This document shows positions 1 through 8,864 of a stretch of 34,741 bases of DNA, in pieces. The notes beneath the pieces were generated by a model. The model saw only the letters and a list, made by a program, of their open reading frames with translations, did no database searches and had not been told where the DNA came from. The first letter of the stretch is position 1; every line of letters starts with the position of its first letter. The position numbers and the translations under genes were made by a program. Origin of the DNA: Fidelibacterota bacterium. Lineage in GTDB: Bacteria; Fidelibacterota; Marinisomatia; Marinisomatales; SCKK01. Location of the stretch: contig JADFPG010000011.1 of NCBI GenBank assembly GCA_022562455.1, positions 1-34,741 on the forward strand, in the 5' to 3' direction.

Positions 1-446
1 ATATAATAAATACGACTGTCACCCACATGCGCAAAGTAAACCATATCCGGAGTCACCCAGCATAAACTCAATGTCGCACCCATGCCATTGCACTCTTCAT
101 AAGAGCGACTATGCATACGCATTTGATTATGGATCTGCGGTATCAGTTCCAAAAGAAAATCTGTGCCACCGCTTGCCGACCTAAAACAACGAGGCATCAT
201 TTCAGTGACTTTATCGACGGTGATCTTACTGGCAAACTCACCTGCTTTCGCTCCACCCATCCCATCACTCACTGCAAAAATAAAATCGCCATCACCCAAT
301 GAAGCATCGCCATCCTTCCCTAAATACTGAACACCGTGCTCATCAAATGTCAGCGCAAGAAAAGCATCTTCATTGGTTTTACGGAAACGACTCACATCCG
401 TGAGGCCATGCCATACAAGTGACTTCTTATCCTGATCTTCAGACAT
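1..446 (-). CDS. PP2C-family serine/threonine protein phosphatase (N-terminal part, runs off window)
   Basis: Reading the minus strand from ATG at 446-444 gives an open frame of 148 codons that leaves the window at base 1, so the C-terminal part is missing. Typical PP2C/SpoIIE-type motifs appear in order: RFRKTNEDAF near residue 22, VSDGMGGAKAGE (the metal-binding DGMGG motif), then NGMGATLS and AHVGDSRIYY. Known PP2C enzymes use two Mn/Mg ions to dephosphorylate Ser/Thr residues and are usually paired with Hanks-type kinases. The start overlaps by 8 bases the stop of another minus-strand frame (439-585), which suggests translational coupling in an operon reading leftward. GC content (about 46%) is clearly above that of the rest of the window (about 38%), so this fragment may not belong to the same genome. 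The family is secure; the substrate is unknown. Confidence 0.85.
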   Translation of the reverse strand, partial: MSEDQDKKSLVWHGLTDVSRFRKTNEDAFLALTFDEHGVQYLGKDGDASLGDGDFIFAVSDGMGGAKAGEFASKITVDKVTEMMPRCFRSASGGTDFLLELIPQIHNQMRMHSRSYEECNGMGATLSLCWVTPDMVYFAHVGDSRIYY

Positions 447-585
447 CCAAATTCCCTTTCTCCCTGCCAGGGCGCTGCACTTGCTCCAGCGTCAGACCTT
501 CCCCTGTCTCCAATAGAGTCGCTAACTCAAAATCAATCAGGCAAAAACGACCCAAATGGAGATTATGAGTCACAGGAAGTATGGG
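439..585 (-). other. C-terminal tail of an unidentified minus-strand gene upstream of the phosphatase
   Basis: In the frame ending in TGA at 441-439 the minus strand is open up to an in-frame stop at 588-586. The part from about 540 to 439 reads as plausible protein (RFCLIDFELATLLETGEG, then LTLEQVQRP, ending GNLDV). It overlaps the PP2C start by 8 bases, as expected for co-translated genes. Above about 540 the same bases read better as a plus-strand protein. There is no convincing start codon or ribosome site within 585-439, so this is most likely the 3' end of a gene whose body is cut off at a junction. I do not recognise the family. Confidence 0.35.
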
Positions 586-602
586 TTAAAGTAGAATTTA
601 AA

Positions 603-1568
603 ATGGAAGTTATTTCTCCTGCTTTGGGAATTGAATCACCAACGACTGTAATTAAAGTTGTGACGGATCCATTTCAGATGTTTGCGGATATACGGATAGA
701 TAATAGAGATTTAACGACGGAGAACCTCGCCATTTATGATCTTGATAGTCCTCCAAACGAAATTCCATTACGTGTTCACATTTTGGATCAATTGGACATC
801 TCAGAATATGAAAATATGTTGAGTTCTATTTTATCCACAGGAAAACTTCCAGGTGGTGAATACACGTTTTATTTGGCGATTAGATCCGGATCTTCTTCCG
901 GTAGTCTATCCTTGACTGATGAGGTTACCGAGAAAATCATTGTAACATCCCCAACCTCACTGAATCTGATCGCACCTGGGGGAGAATTGGCAGATACCAG
1001 TCAGAACACCGTTTTTTCAACTTATCCTGTTTTTCAGTGGGAAACAGAACCTTGTTCAAATTGTGAGTCATTCATCCGGGTTGCCCGTTTTGATCATTCC
1101 TTGCATGGATCACCTGAAGACGCTGTAGAGGATGTAACGGTATACCCCATGAACCAGACGGAAGGGTGGGCTTCTGTTGGTGTGAGTACAACAATTCAGT
1201 ACCCATTCTTCGATGCAGTAGAACTTGTACCTGGGTATGTTTATGTATGGCAGATCAAAAAAAATCTACCTACCACTGTAGGAATAGAATCATATTTAAG
1301 CCCTATTTGGTCCTTAAAAATTGGAGATTTAACGCAACCTCCTGAAATGGGAATCGAAAACTTACATCCTCTTTTACAACAATTGATGGATGTTCTTGGT
1401 GAGGATCAATTCTTTGCTTACTTTGGTCCTGATGGTGTATTATATGGATACTCGCCTGACGGAACATATGAAATTAATGGTATACAAGTTTCCATCGATG
1501 CTGTCTATACGTTAATTCAACAATTCCAAAATCAATCTTCACTGATTATTAATATTTCGGTAGAGTAA
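603..1568 (+). CDS. Hypothetical exported/surface protein, 5'-truncated
   Basis: First ATG is at 603, giving 321 residues, but the same frame is open back to 423. The codons from about 546 to 602 read as credible protein (NDPNGDYESQEVWVKVEFK), so the true start probably lay upstream and was lost at the junction near 440-585. No signal peptide is visible, consistent with N-terminal loss. The protein is acidic and rich in Ser, Thr, Pro and aromatic residues. It has an Ig-like or fibronectin-like region (SPTSLNLIAPGGELAD, then PVFQWET, later YVYVWQIKKN) and a segment near residues 270-300 with FGPDGVLYGYSPDGTY. The next gene follows at once and encodes a FecR-domain protein, so a role in the same envelope system is inferred. 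No enzymatic motif is seen and no function is assigned. Confidence 0.75.
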   Translation: MEVISPALGIESPTTVIKVVTDPFQMFADIRIDNRDLTTENLAIYDLDSPPNEIPLRVHILDQLDISEYENMLSSILSTGKLPGGEYTFYLAIRSGSSSGSLSLTDEVTEKIIVTSPTSLNLIAPGGELADTSQNTVFSTYPVFQWETEPCSNCESFIRVARFDHSLHGSPEDAVEDVTVYPMNQTEGWASVGVSTTIQYPFFDAVELVPGYVYVWQIKKNLPTTVGIESYLSPIWSLKIGDLTQPPEMGIENLHPLLQQLMDVLGEDQFFAYFGPDGVLYGYSPDGTYEINGIQVSIDAVYTLIQQFQNQSSLIINISVE

Positions 1569-1582
1569 GGGTGAAGCAAAAA

Positions 1583-2269
1583 ATGAGAAAAGTAAGAAAG
1601 TTGACTGCTTTAGGATTGACCGCATTTTTTTTATCGTCTATTTCGTTGTATGGCGCTGAAAGAATTGCGGTAGTAACTAAAGTAAAGGGAACAGTAGAAT
1701 TACGGAAAAGTGGCAGTAATTTTAAATTAGTAACTCCAGGAATCGTGTTGTTTGATCAGGATTTTATTAAAACAGGATCCGATGGATTCATGGTAATGGT
1801 TTACCTGGATGATAAAAGCATGTTAAAAATCAAACAAAATACAAACCTGCAGATCTCTGGTACAAGAAAAGGCAAGGGTATATCTAAAAAAATAGACATG
1901 ATCGTAGGGACCTTAAAAGCTGAAATATCTAAGGAGAGACGGGGTGATTTTATAATATCCACACCGACTACGGTTGCATCGGTGAAAGGGACTATTTTCT
2001 GGTTTATTTCTAATCCTCTATTTGGGGATCAAGTTATCGGATTGGAAGGGTTGATAGAGCTACAAAATTTAATTTCAGGTGAAGTAATTATTGTAGGTGC
2101 AGGAATGACCGGAATATCAACGCCAACAGGTGATTTAGAATTACAAGAAACAATAGACTCGGACATACCTGAAGATGAGGATGAGGCCGAAGAGGAAATA
2201 AATGAACTGAAAGTCCGATTAAAAGACGCATTCGGTGAGGAAAAAGTTTTCATCATAAAATACCGGTGA
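1583..2269 (+). CDS. FecR-domain periplasmic protein
   Basis: A 228-residue exported protein from ATG 1583. A GTG at 1571 would add four residues, but AAGGGTG at 1567-1573 sits about 9 bases before 1583 and favours that ATG. A basic N-terminus and hydrophobic core (LGLTAFFLSSISLYGA) form a signal peptide. The mature part matches the FecR fold: RIAVVTKVKGTVELRKSG, then DFIKTGSDGFMVMVYLDDKS, and STPTTVASVKGT, the repeated G/T-rich strands typical of PF04773. The C-terminus (about residues 185-215) is an acidic Glu/Asp stretch. FecR proteins classically transmit outer-membrane signals to ECF sigma factors. In other phyla they accompany CHASE2 cyclases, and a CHASE2 cyclase is found two genes downstream here. 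No sigma factor is adjacent. Domain call secure, partner inferred. Confidence 0.85.
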   Translation: MRKVRKLTALGLTAFFLSSISLYGAERIAVVTKVKGTVELRKSGSNFKLVTPGIVLFDQDFIKTGSDGFMVMVYLDDKSMLKIKQNTNLQISGTRKGKGISKKIDMIVGTLKAEISKERRGDFIISTPTTVASVKGTIFWFISNPLFGDQVIGLEGLIELQNLISGEVIIVGAGMTGISTPTGDLELQETIDSDIPEDEDEAEEEINELKVRLKDAFGEEKVFIIKYR

Positions 2270-2348
2270 TAAATCGCTGGTTTTGTAAAAGAAATAGTTT
2301 TATTTATACTTCCATCGTTTATTTATAACCACTTTTTGTACTTATAAA

Positions 2349-5084
2349 ATGGTTCATAAAAAAACTATTTTAATTCTGTTCTTGCTATTGCTAACAAGAT
2401 TTCTTTTAGGAGCTTCTACACTTATCCACACACCACCGGTGAATCCTGTTTCTGACAAGCCGATGATTATCGAAGCTGTTGTGTTTAGTGATGTTATGAT
2501 TATTGATGTCAGAGTAATTCATAGAAGCCCTGGACAGACAAGCTTCCATGAAATAAATATGATACCAGAAGGGGAAGGATGGAAAGCTTCGATCCCATCA
2601 ATATTTGTTACTGAAAATGGGTTAGAATATTCAATCTTAGTCAGATTAGTGGATGGTAGCGCTCTCGGTTTCCCCAGTGAAAATCCATTAAACTCTCCAT
2701 ACTTTCTGCCCGTGATACCTGAAGAAACCAGTACGAGATCGTTTATAGGAGAAGAGGAAGAGATTTCATATTTGGAAGCAGATATTCTTATCGTCAGTCC
2801 GGAAGAAGACAGGTTAATATCATCTATAGAAGCATTAATTGTTGCTTCCCTTTATAATATTCAAGGAGTTGCTCTTAACACTGTAAAGATTATATTTGAT
2901 GGAATAGATGTGACATCTCTCGCAGTAGTTACACCGGAAATACTTATTTATACTCCCGAAAATATTGAACCTGGTTTTCATACTGTTAGAATAGAATTAA
3001 AAAATTTATACGGTATTTCGATTGAGCCCAAAACATGGTCATTTACGGTAAGTGGTAGGGAAAAACGGATTATTACAGCATCAGAGGAGTTTTCATATAA
3101 AGGGAAAGTACGATCGGACTATTCCCTGGATAAAATTGAGAGAGGAGTATTATCAATCGGACAGACGCGGTTTGAATTTGAAGGGGGTTGGAACTGGTTA
3201 AATTTTGTGACAGATTTAAGATTAACCAGTAATGAAAGTGAATTTTTACAACCGAGAAACAGGTATTCTTTAGGGATAAAATCCGGCGAAAATATTTTAA
3301 TTAATTTGGGTGATTTTACCCCTGTTCTTTCTCCCTATACAATTAATGGTAAACGAGTACGCGGATTTGGAGTTGATGTAAATCTGAATTGGATAAGGTT
3401 TCAACTGGTACAAGGAGAATTGGAGAGAGCTATTCAGGGACTTCCCAGTGCTGATGACTCCTATATAGTCACAAATATTTCCAGTGACGGGAGTGGAAAG
3501 CCAATTTACGAATTGGATAGAAGAGGTTTTACATTTTCACGACAGTACCAGGCATATCGGTTAAGTTTAAACCTGTTTAATCGAGCTCGATTGGGTTTGA
3601 ATTTACAAAAAGCAAGGGATGATCCAGGAAGTGTGAGTAAAGAGGTAGGAAATGCAAAGTTTACCGTTCCTGATTGGACAGATTTCGTATCGGATCCGGG
3701 TTTAGATTCCGGAGTTTATTCACTAAATGAATTCAAGGATGCTATTTCAGATATTGCCTCTTTTAAACTGGCGAACGCGCACTGGGGAGGAGATTTACCT
3801 CAGGATAACATTGTTTTCGGGTTTGATGCAGGGCTTTCTTTTGATGAAAGAAGATTGAATTTTGATCTTGATTGGGCAGTCAGTTTTATCAACAAAAATA
3901 TCTGGGATGGGGCTCTGACAAAAGCCGAAATGGACACAACATTAGACGACTCATTGGATGGATTCATATTTAGGACATATGATGAGTATGGTTTGGTGAC
4001 AAGTCTGGGATTTTCTCTCGAACAGATAGTGGATCCTTCTACCTTTAAAGATTTTTTCATTGTTAATGCGAATATGATTCCTTTAGTTCCTGTTGATATT
4101 GAATTATATGCAGAATCGCCTATATCAGCGATATTGAATATGCCGTCCGCTGCATACAAAATAAGGATGCAGGCATATTATTATGAAAATACTTTTCAGA
4201 TGCAATATTCACAAGTTGGTCCTGAGTTTATTTCTCTTGCCAATCCATATTTTTCAAGAAACTTAAGGGAATTTTTTATATCTGATAGGATTCGTCTATT
4301 TGACAATAAACTGTCAATCAGGATGGCATACAAACATAGAGATAATAAAATTTTGAGCGCTGTTGTTAACCCATATTCACAGAATACCGTCTCTTCAAAT
4401 TTTGCATTAGCGCCCGGGTTAGGATTACCAACATTTACTTTTGATTTACAAAGTGTACGTAGGAGTAATGGAAGTACTGAGTTGGACAGTCTCTTTTATA
4501 CATCTTCAACCGGACGGGATTCTTTAGTTATTCGGGATTTTAGGGAAGATACCAAAACTTCTACTACAAATCTGATGATATCAATTCCAATTCGTTCCGG
4601 TGGAGTCAGTTATAATTTTCTTGGCACTTTTAATATCATGGATATAGAAGATCAACTAATGGATTTAAGAAGGAGTGATTTTATTTCCCCCAATTCCGGA
4701 TCCCAGTCATTTTCACTTGCAGTTTCAACCCATCATACCTCACCGTTAAAGACTTCCTTTAATATTACTCGATACAATCTTGAGTTGCCTGGCAGAACTG
4801 TTGGATCGAAAGAAAAGCCGAAAGAGTCCCGGATATTAAAGTTTGCGTTTAATGGATCCTATGGATTCCGAGGTAATAAACTGAGAATCCTGGGCGGATT
4901 AAGTTATATGAAGACGACGGGTATTTCTGAATTTTCGTATATTGGAGCGAATACAGGGATTGATCTTTCAATCTGGAAGAATTTTACAGGTCGAGGTACT
5001 GTTTCCGGAAATATCAAACAAGCTAAGAATGAATTTAGATTTGGAACATTGGCTGTGAAAATATCTATGAATTATTTATTTTAG
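2349..5084 (+). CDS. Large predicted outer-membrane beta-barrel protein with N-terminal Ig-like region
   Basis: This 911-residue protein starts with a signal peptide (HKKTILILFLLLLTRFLLGA). Residues 25-230 look like extracellular or periplasmic Ig-like domains (ILIVSPEEDRLISSIEALIV, then NIEPGFHTVRIELKNLYG). From about residue 255 to the end the sequence alternates polar and aromatic residues in short strands separated by turns (for example RFEFEGGWNWLNFVTDLRL) and ends in LAVKISMNYLF. A terminal Phe after alternating hydrophobics is the usual signal of an outer-membrane barrel. I recognise no transporter or TonB-plug domain. It lies between the FecR gene (79 bases upstream) and the CHASE2 cyclase (22 bases downstream) and may be the outer-membrane component of that cassette. 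Alternatives: a structural surface protein or a type IX system accessory. The barrel call is by pattern only. Confidence 0.7.
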   Translation: MVHKKTILILFLLLLTRFLLGASTLIHTPPVNPVSDKPMIIEAVVFSDVMIIDVRVIHRSPGQTSFHEINMIPEGEGWKASIPSIFVTENGLEYSILVRLVDGSALGFPSENPLNSPYFLPVIPEETSTRSFIGEEEEISYLEADILIVSPEEDRLISSIEALIVASLYNIQGVALNTVKIIFDGIDVTSLAVVTPEILIYTPENIEPGFHTVRIELKNLYGISIEPKTWSFTVSGREKRIITASEEFSYKGKVRSDYSLDKIERGVLSIGQTRFEFEGGWNWLNFVTDLRLTSNESEFLQPRNRYSLGIKSGENILINLGDFTPVLSPYTINGKRVRGFGVDVNLNWIRFQLVQGELERAIQGLPSADDSYIVTNISSDGSGKPIYELDRRGFTFSRQYQAYRLSLNLFNRARLGLNLQKARDDPGSVSKEVGNAKFTVPDWTDFVSDPGLDSGVYSLNEFKDAISDIASFKLANAHWGGDLPQDNIVFGFDAGLSFDERRLNFDLDWAVSFINKNIWDGALTKAEMDTTLDDSLDGFIFRTYDEYGLVTSLGFSLEQIVDPSTFKDFFIVNANMIPLVPVDIELYAESPISAILNMPSAAYKIRMQAYYYENTFQMQYSQVGPEFISLANPYFSRNLREFFISDRIRLFDNKLSIRMAYKHRDNKILSAVVNPYSQNTVSSNFALAPGLGLPTFTFDLQSVRRSNGSTELDSLFYTSSTGRDSLVIRDFREDTKTSTTNLMISIPIRSGGVSYNFLGTFNIMDIEDQLMDLRRSDFISPNSGSQSFSLAVSTHHTSPLKTSFNITRYNLELPGRTVGSKEKPKESRILKFAFNGSYGFRGNKLRILGGLSYMKTTGISEFSYIGANTGIDLSIWKNFTGRGTVSGNIKQAKNEFRFGTLAVKISMNYLF

Positions 5085-5106
5085 GGAGAACAAAGGAAGT
5101 TAAATT

Positions 5107-7518
5107 ATGTCTGCTATTCTAAAATTTTGTAAAAAACATGCAATTGGTTTTGGACTGACACTTGGTACAATTGTTATTGTGTTATTTTTCCATAGCGTTC
5201 ATTTATTCGATAATTTTGAGTTTAAGGTCATAGATCTTGCGTTTAAAGTAAGAGGACCTTTGTCTGGATGGGCAGCAAGAAAAGAGATTTCCAAAGATAG
5301 TCTGGATATTGTGATTGTTGATATTGATGATGAGAGTTATCGTCTTGTTCCCTGGACATGGCCATATCCAAGGGAGGTATGGGCTATTACGATTGATAAC
5401 CTGACAAGAGCCGGTGCAAAAGTGATCGTTTTTGATATTCAGCTTGACTCACCAGATCGTCGGGCGGAATACTTGAAAGGGATTGCTCGAGAGCTTAAGA
5501 AACATGGGATGGAAGATTTGATACCTGCTCATGGAGACAGTGTACTCGCTGATGCCATTAGGGAAGCACAGGCTAAAGGTACATCAGTAATCTTGGCAAC
5601 CAAACTTGTACAGGAGCCGACGAGAATCCCATCTCAATATATACAATTTCCTGTAGAGGTATTGCGATCTGCTGATCCGGATTATGGTTTGGTAAATGAG
5701 GAACTCGACATGGATGGATTTTCCAGACAATATTTTACCTTTCTAACAATTGAGCAGGAGCCAGATATCTGGTATTCAACCCTTGGGATAAAAGCAATAC
5801 AGAAGTACCTCAATCTGCCAGAGGAAACGCTGCCCCAAATTAATTATGAAGATAATATTTTGATCTATGGTCCTTTGGAAATCCCACTTAGCAGTAAGAA
5901 CGGCAAATTCCTTATTAATTTTTACGGACCCCCTTCAGGTATTAATATTGGTAAGAATGAAGCGTGGAAGACGTTCAATCGGTACCCGCTGTCGAATGTT
6001 GTTGACATTATGGAGGTTGACCTTAATGATTTGGATGAAGATTCTGATTGGATGGAATTTTTTATGGAAGGTAGCCCAATGTATGGCATGATTGGGGAAA
6101 GTCCATTCAAAGGTAAAATCGTGATGATTGGCGTTTCGGTTGAAGTTTTCCATGATACAAAAAGTACACCCTTCTATACATTTGCTGGACAACAACAACC
6201 AATGCCAGGGATGGAAGTACACGCAAATGCTATTCAAACCCTTTTAGATCAAAATTTTATCACTGTTTTTGGAGGTAATATCACATGGAATAGCAAATCA
6301 TGGGTATCTCATACTCTCCTGATCAGTGGTTTATCAATTCTTGCTTATCTATTCATTTCATTTTTAAATCCTCTGTTTGCTGGTCTGTGTATTTTTCTTG
6401 AATTGGCAATATTTTTTAGTGTTGCTATTGGAGCATTTACAAATGATTCTTTGTGGCTGGTAAAACAGATTTTAGGAAATTGGAGTAAAATTAATGTTCC
6501 GGGATTTGGGCAATCTACAATTATCCTTACAATTGCACCTATTTTCGGAGTTATGTTCACGTATATCAGTAACATTCTTTACAGATTTATTATGGAACAG
6601 AAGGATAAGCGATTCTTGAAAAATACGTTTGGTGCTTATTTAGCTCCTGAATTAATTGACCAAATGTATGAAGAAAAAACAGAACCCAAACTCGGTGGAG
6701 ATCTCGGATATCATACAGCTTTCTTTTCGGATATTCAAAGTTTTTCAGCATTTTCTGAAGTTCTTGATCCGGAGAAAATCGTATCCCTTATGAATGAATA
6801 TTTAACAGCCATGACTGATATATTACTTCATCGTCGTGGTACTTTGGATAAATATATTGGAGATGCCATAGTAGCTTTTTGGGGGGCTCCTGTTCCGGTG
6901 GATGATCAGGAATACCAAGCTTGTATGACTGCTTTGGAGATGGAGAAACAGTTGGTAGTTTTCCGGGAAAAATGGAGTACTGATGGAGACTGGCCTGAAA
7001 TTGTTCAAAATATCCGACATAGAGTCGGTTTGAATTCCGGAGAATTAGTGACAGGGAACATGGGTTCAAAGATGCGTATGAACTATACCATGATGGGGGA
7101 CATGGTCAATATTGCAGCCCGGCTGGAGTCCTCGGCAAAACAGTATGGCATTTATATCCAGGTTGGGGAAAATGCCTATAATGTCGTGAAAGATCAGTTC
7201 GAATGGAGAATATTAGATCATGTTCGTGTGAAAGGGAAAAAATTGCCGGTAAAGGTATTTGAACTTCTGTCCGAAAAAGGAAAATTAGATGATATTCATT
7301 CCAAGGTACTTCCAATATTCCATGAGGGTTTGGAATATTATAATTCGCAAAAGTGGGATAAAGCATTTAAAGCATTCACAGAATCAGATCAGCTGGAAGA
7401 TATGTTCCCGACCCGACCTACGAATCCAAGCCGAGTGTATATTGAAAGGTGTCAATTTTTTAAAGAGAATCCACCTGGGGACGATTGGGATGGCGTCTGG
7501 ACGTTAACGGCGAAATAG
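5107..7518 (+). CDS. CHASE2-domain class III adenylate cyclase
   Basis: An 803-residue membrane protein; AAGGAAG at 5093-5099 sits 7 bases before the ATG. A first membrane helix (about 12-32) is followed by an extracytoplasmic CHASE2 sensor (about 38-385; SLDIVIVDIDDESY, RAGAKVIVFDIQ, GMEVHANAIQTLL). Three further helices lie at about 402-492. The cytoplasmic cyclase domain spans about 535-722. Catalytic residues look intact: metal Asp542 (FFSDIQSFS) and Asp586 (DKYIGDAIVAFWGAP), adenine-type Lys582, Thr661 where many class IIIb enzymes replace Asp, Asn668 and Arg672 (MMGDMVNIAARLE). ATP to cAMP is therefore expected, although specificity is inferred. A TPR-like tail ends in DWDGVWTL, as in many related bacterial cyclases. 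It probably reads the periplasmic state set by the FecR and barrel proteins. Confidence 0.93.
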   Translation: MSAILKFCKKHAIGFGLTLGTIVIVLFFHSVHLFDNFEFKVIDLAFKVRGPLSGWAARKEISKDSLDIVIVDIDDESYRLVPWTWPYPREVWAITIDNLTRAGAKVIVFDIQLDSPDRRAEYLKGIARELKKHGMEDLIPAHGDSVLADAIREAQAKGTSVILATKLVQEPTRIPSQYIQFPVEVLRSADPDYGLVNEELDMDGFSRQYFTFLTIEQEPDIWYSTLGIKAIQKYLNLPEETLPQINYEDNILIYGPLEIPLSSKNGKFLINFYGPPSGINIGKNEAWKTFNRYPLSNVVDIMEVDLNDLDEDSDWMEFFMEGSPMYGMIGESPFKGKIVMIGVSVEVFHDTKSTPFYTFAGQQQPMPGMEVHANAIQTLLDQNFITVFGGNITWNSKSWVSHTLLISGLSILAYLFISFLNPLFAGLCIFLELAIFFSVAIGAFTNDSLWLVKQILGNWSKINVPGFGQSTIILTIAPIFGVMFTYISNILYRFIMEQKDKRFLKNTFGAYLAPELIDQMYEEKTEPKLGGDLGYHTAFFSDIQSFSAFSEVLDPEKIVSLMNEYLTAMTDILLHRRGTLDKYIGDAIVAFWGAPVPVDDQEYQACMTALEMEKQLVVFREKWSTDGDWPEIVQNIRHRVGLNSGELVTGNMGSKMRMNYTMMGDMVNIAARLESSAKQYGIYIQVGENAYNVVKDQFEWRILDHVRVKGKKLPVKVFELLSEKGKLDDIHSKVLPIFHEGLEYYNSQKWDKAFKAFTESDQLEDMFPTRPTNPSRVYIERCQFFKENPPGDDWDGVWTLTAK

Positions 7519-7663
7519 TTGATAGGTTGACGAAAGAAATTGAATAAATTACCTATGATCAATCTTTATTTTTTTTTGATAGGTGGATTATATCACAACT
7601 CTAAACGGAATTGAGGTGTATACTTGGTATATTTGTAGCTTATATTAAGATTAATTTGAAATT

Positions 7664-8542
7664 ATGAGAGCTATTAAATTTAAGTTTGCAAAGCAGTTCA
7701 TATTTAGTATTCTGTCCTGCTTATTATTTTGGACATGTGGTCTGGAACAACCCCTTCCTGAGAATCCCTACGATCCCTTAAATCTGAATTATTCTGCCCC
7801 AAGAACGCAGATTATCTCAAGTCCTTCCGGTACAGTTACAGAAAAATCAGTCACATTTGCCTGGCAGCAAAAAGATCCTTTTTACAATAGTGATAGTCTT
7901 GATTCGGAAACCTATGGAAAAATATGGTATCGGTATCGACTCAATGCAGATTTGTGGTCTATGTGGTCCATGAATACTTCTGTTGCCTTTGACTTTTTGG
8001 ATGACCAGGACTACCTGTTTGAAGTGATGTCTAAATATCCTACGAATATTATGGAAGATGTACCCTATCCAAAAAAGAGTTTTACTATGGACGCTTACCG
8101 GTCTTCCTTAGTCTTTTCACCCCGAATGACCATATTGAGATCCGACCTTGGTGAAAATACTTTTGCTGTGTCTGTCAGAGCTGAAGATGTGTCTGATATA
8201 ATGGGTGTTCATATTATTGTGGATTACGATCCTGATTTCCTGAAGCTTAATGCAATATCCCTGTTTATTAATGAGAGTGACTTCCTGTTACGTAATGGTG
8301 GGGATATTATCCAATTTTTAGATCATGACTCACTTTCCGGAGAATTGGCTGCTGATCTGGTTATGGTTATGGGAAGCGGTGGTGGTGTAGATGGAAGTGG
8401 TGATTTAATGGAACTTCAGTTTGAACAAATTGCCGAGAGTGACACGATGTACATAAGCTTTGGTGCGGAATCATCCATCAGGAATTCCATGAATGAAGAA
8501 ATACTTGAAGATCGAGGCAATGGGGTGGTGTATGTGTGGTGA
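7664..8542 (+). CDS. Predicted lipoprotein with cohesin-like domain
   Basis: A 292-residue exported protein. The N-terminus is basic and hydrophobic and contains Cys25 followed by Gly (LLFWTCGLEQ). The -1/-2 residues W-T are not a perfect lipobox, but FCB lipoboxes are loose, so lipidation is likely but unproven. Residues about 45-130 form an Ig/fibronectin-like region (SPSGTVTEKSVTFAWQQKD). Residues about 165-290 match the cohesin pattern: FAVSVRAEDVSDIMGVHIIV, DYDPDFLKL, then a GSGDLMELQF strand and a final NGVVYV strand. Cohesins of this type in non-cellulosomal bacteria are surface or periplasmic modules of unknown binding partner; no dockerin is seen here. It follows the cyclase after 145 bases and may be the last gene of that cassette or an independent unit. 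Confidence 0.75.
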   Translation: MRAIKFKFAKQFIFSILSCLLFWTCGLEQPLPENPYDPLNLNYSAPRTQIISSPSGTVTEKSVTFAWQQKDPFYNSDSLDSETYGKIWYRYRLNADLWSMWSMNTSVAFDFLDDQDYLFEVMSKYPTNIMEDVPYPKKSFTMDAYRSSLVFSPRMTILRSDLGENTFAVSVRAEDVSDIMGVHIIVDYDPDFLKLNAISLFINESDFLLRNGGDIIQFLDHDSLSGELAADLVMVMGSGGGVDGSGDLMELQFEQIAESDTMYISFGAESSIRNSMNEEILEDRGNGVVYVW

Positions 8543-8864
8543 TTCTAAAGTAGGCATCCTTGCCTGTTTATACGGACAAGATGGCACCTTGTCCTATATT
8601 TCCAGTGGTTCCATCATGGAGCGAGAATCCATCCCGAAGGTTTTCGGGACGCTAAATCAAATAAAGACTCCTGAAGGAGCCTGTGAAAGTAATACAGTAC
8701 GTTTTAGAAGGGTTTCTTTGCCTGCCACATTGGTGAGTGAACGACAGTATCGTGGACTAAATGTGCTAATTCGTACAGCATCCTGCGAGTATTCGCTAGA
8801 TCGAAAGATATCATATCAAGGTTTTTTAGGAGAAATATATCATATTTTTAAGAAGGAATAAGTT
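8543..8864 (+). repeat. Palindrome-rich intergenic block A
   Basis: This 322-base stretch between the cohesin lipoprotein and the sorting-tail relic shows no convincing gene. It holds a chain of short perfect inverted repeats: arms 8552-8556/8561-8565 (AGGCA/TGCCT), 8574-8580/8588-8594 (GGACAAG/CTTGTCC), 8632-8638/8643-8649 (TCCCGAA/TTCGGGA) and 8668-8672/8675-8679 (CTCCT/AGGAG). ACAGCATCCTGC at 8775-8786 and ACCTTGTCC at 8586-8594 recur exactly in block C. These look like parts of an interspersed palindromic repeat family rather than one terminator, because T-runs are lacking. Confidence 0.6.

Noticed and set aside
111-302. Plus-strand open frame of 63 codons at the left edge
   Set aside because: It is antisense to the PP2C phosphatase, whose motifs are clear on the other strand.
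603-1568. ATG 603 as the true start of the exported protein
   Set aside because: No ribosome site or signal peptide follows, and the frame upstream to about 546 reads as protein, so the gene is more likely truncated.
8493-8861. Open frame of 122 codons overlapping the end of the cohesin lipoprotein
   Set aside because: It runs through the chain of palindromes in block A, has no recognisable domain and overlaps a well-supported gene.
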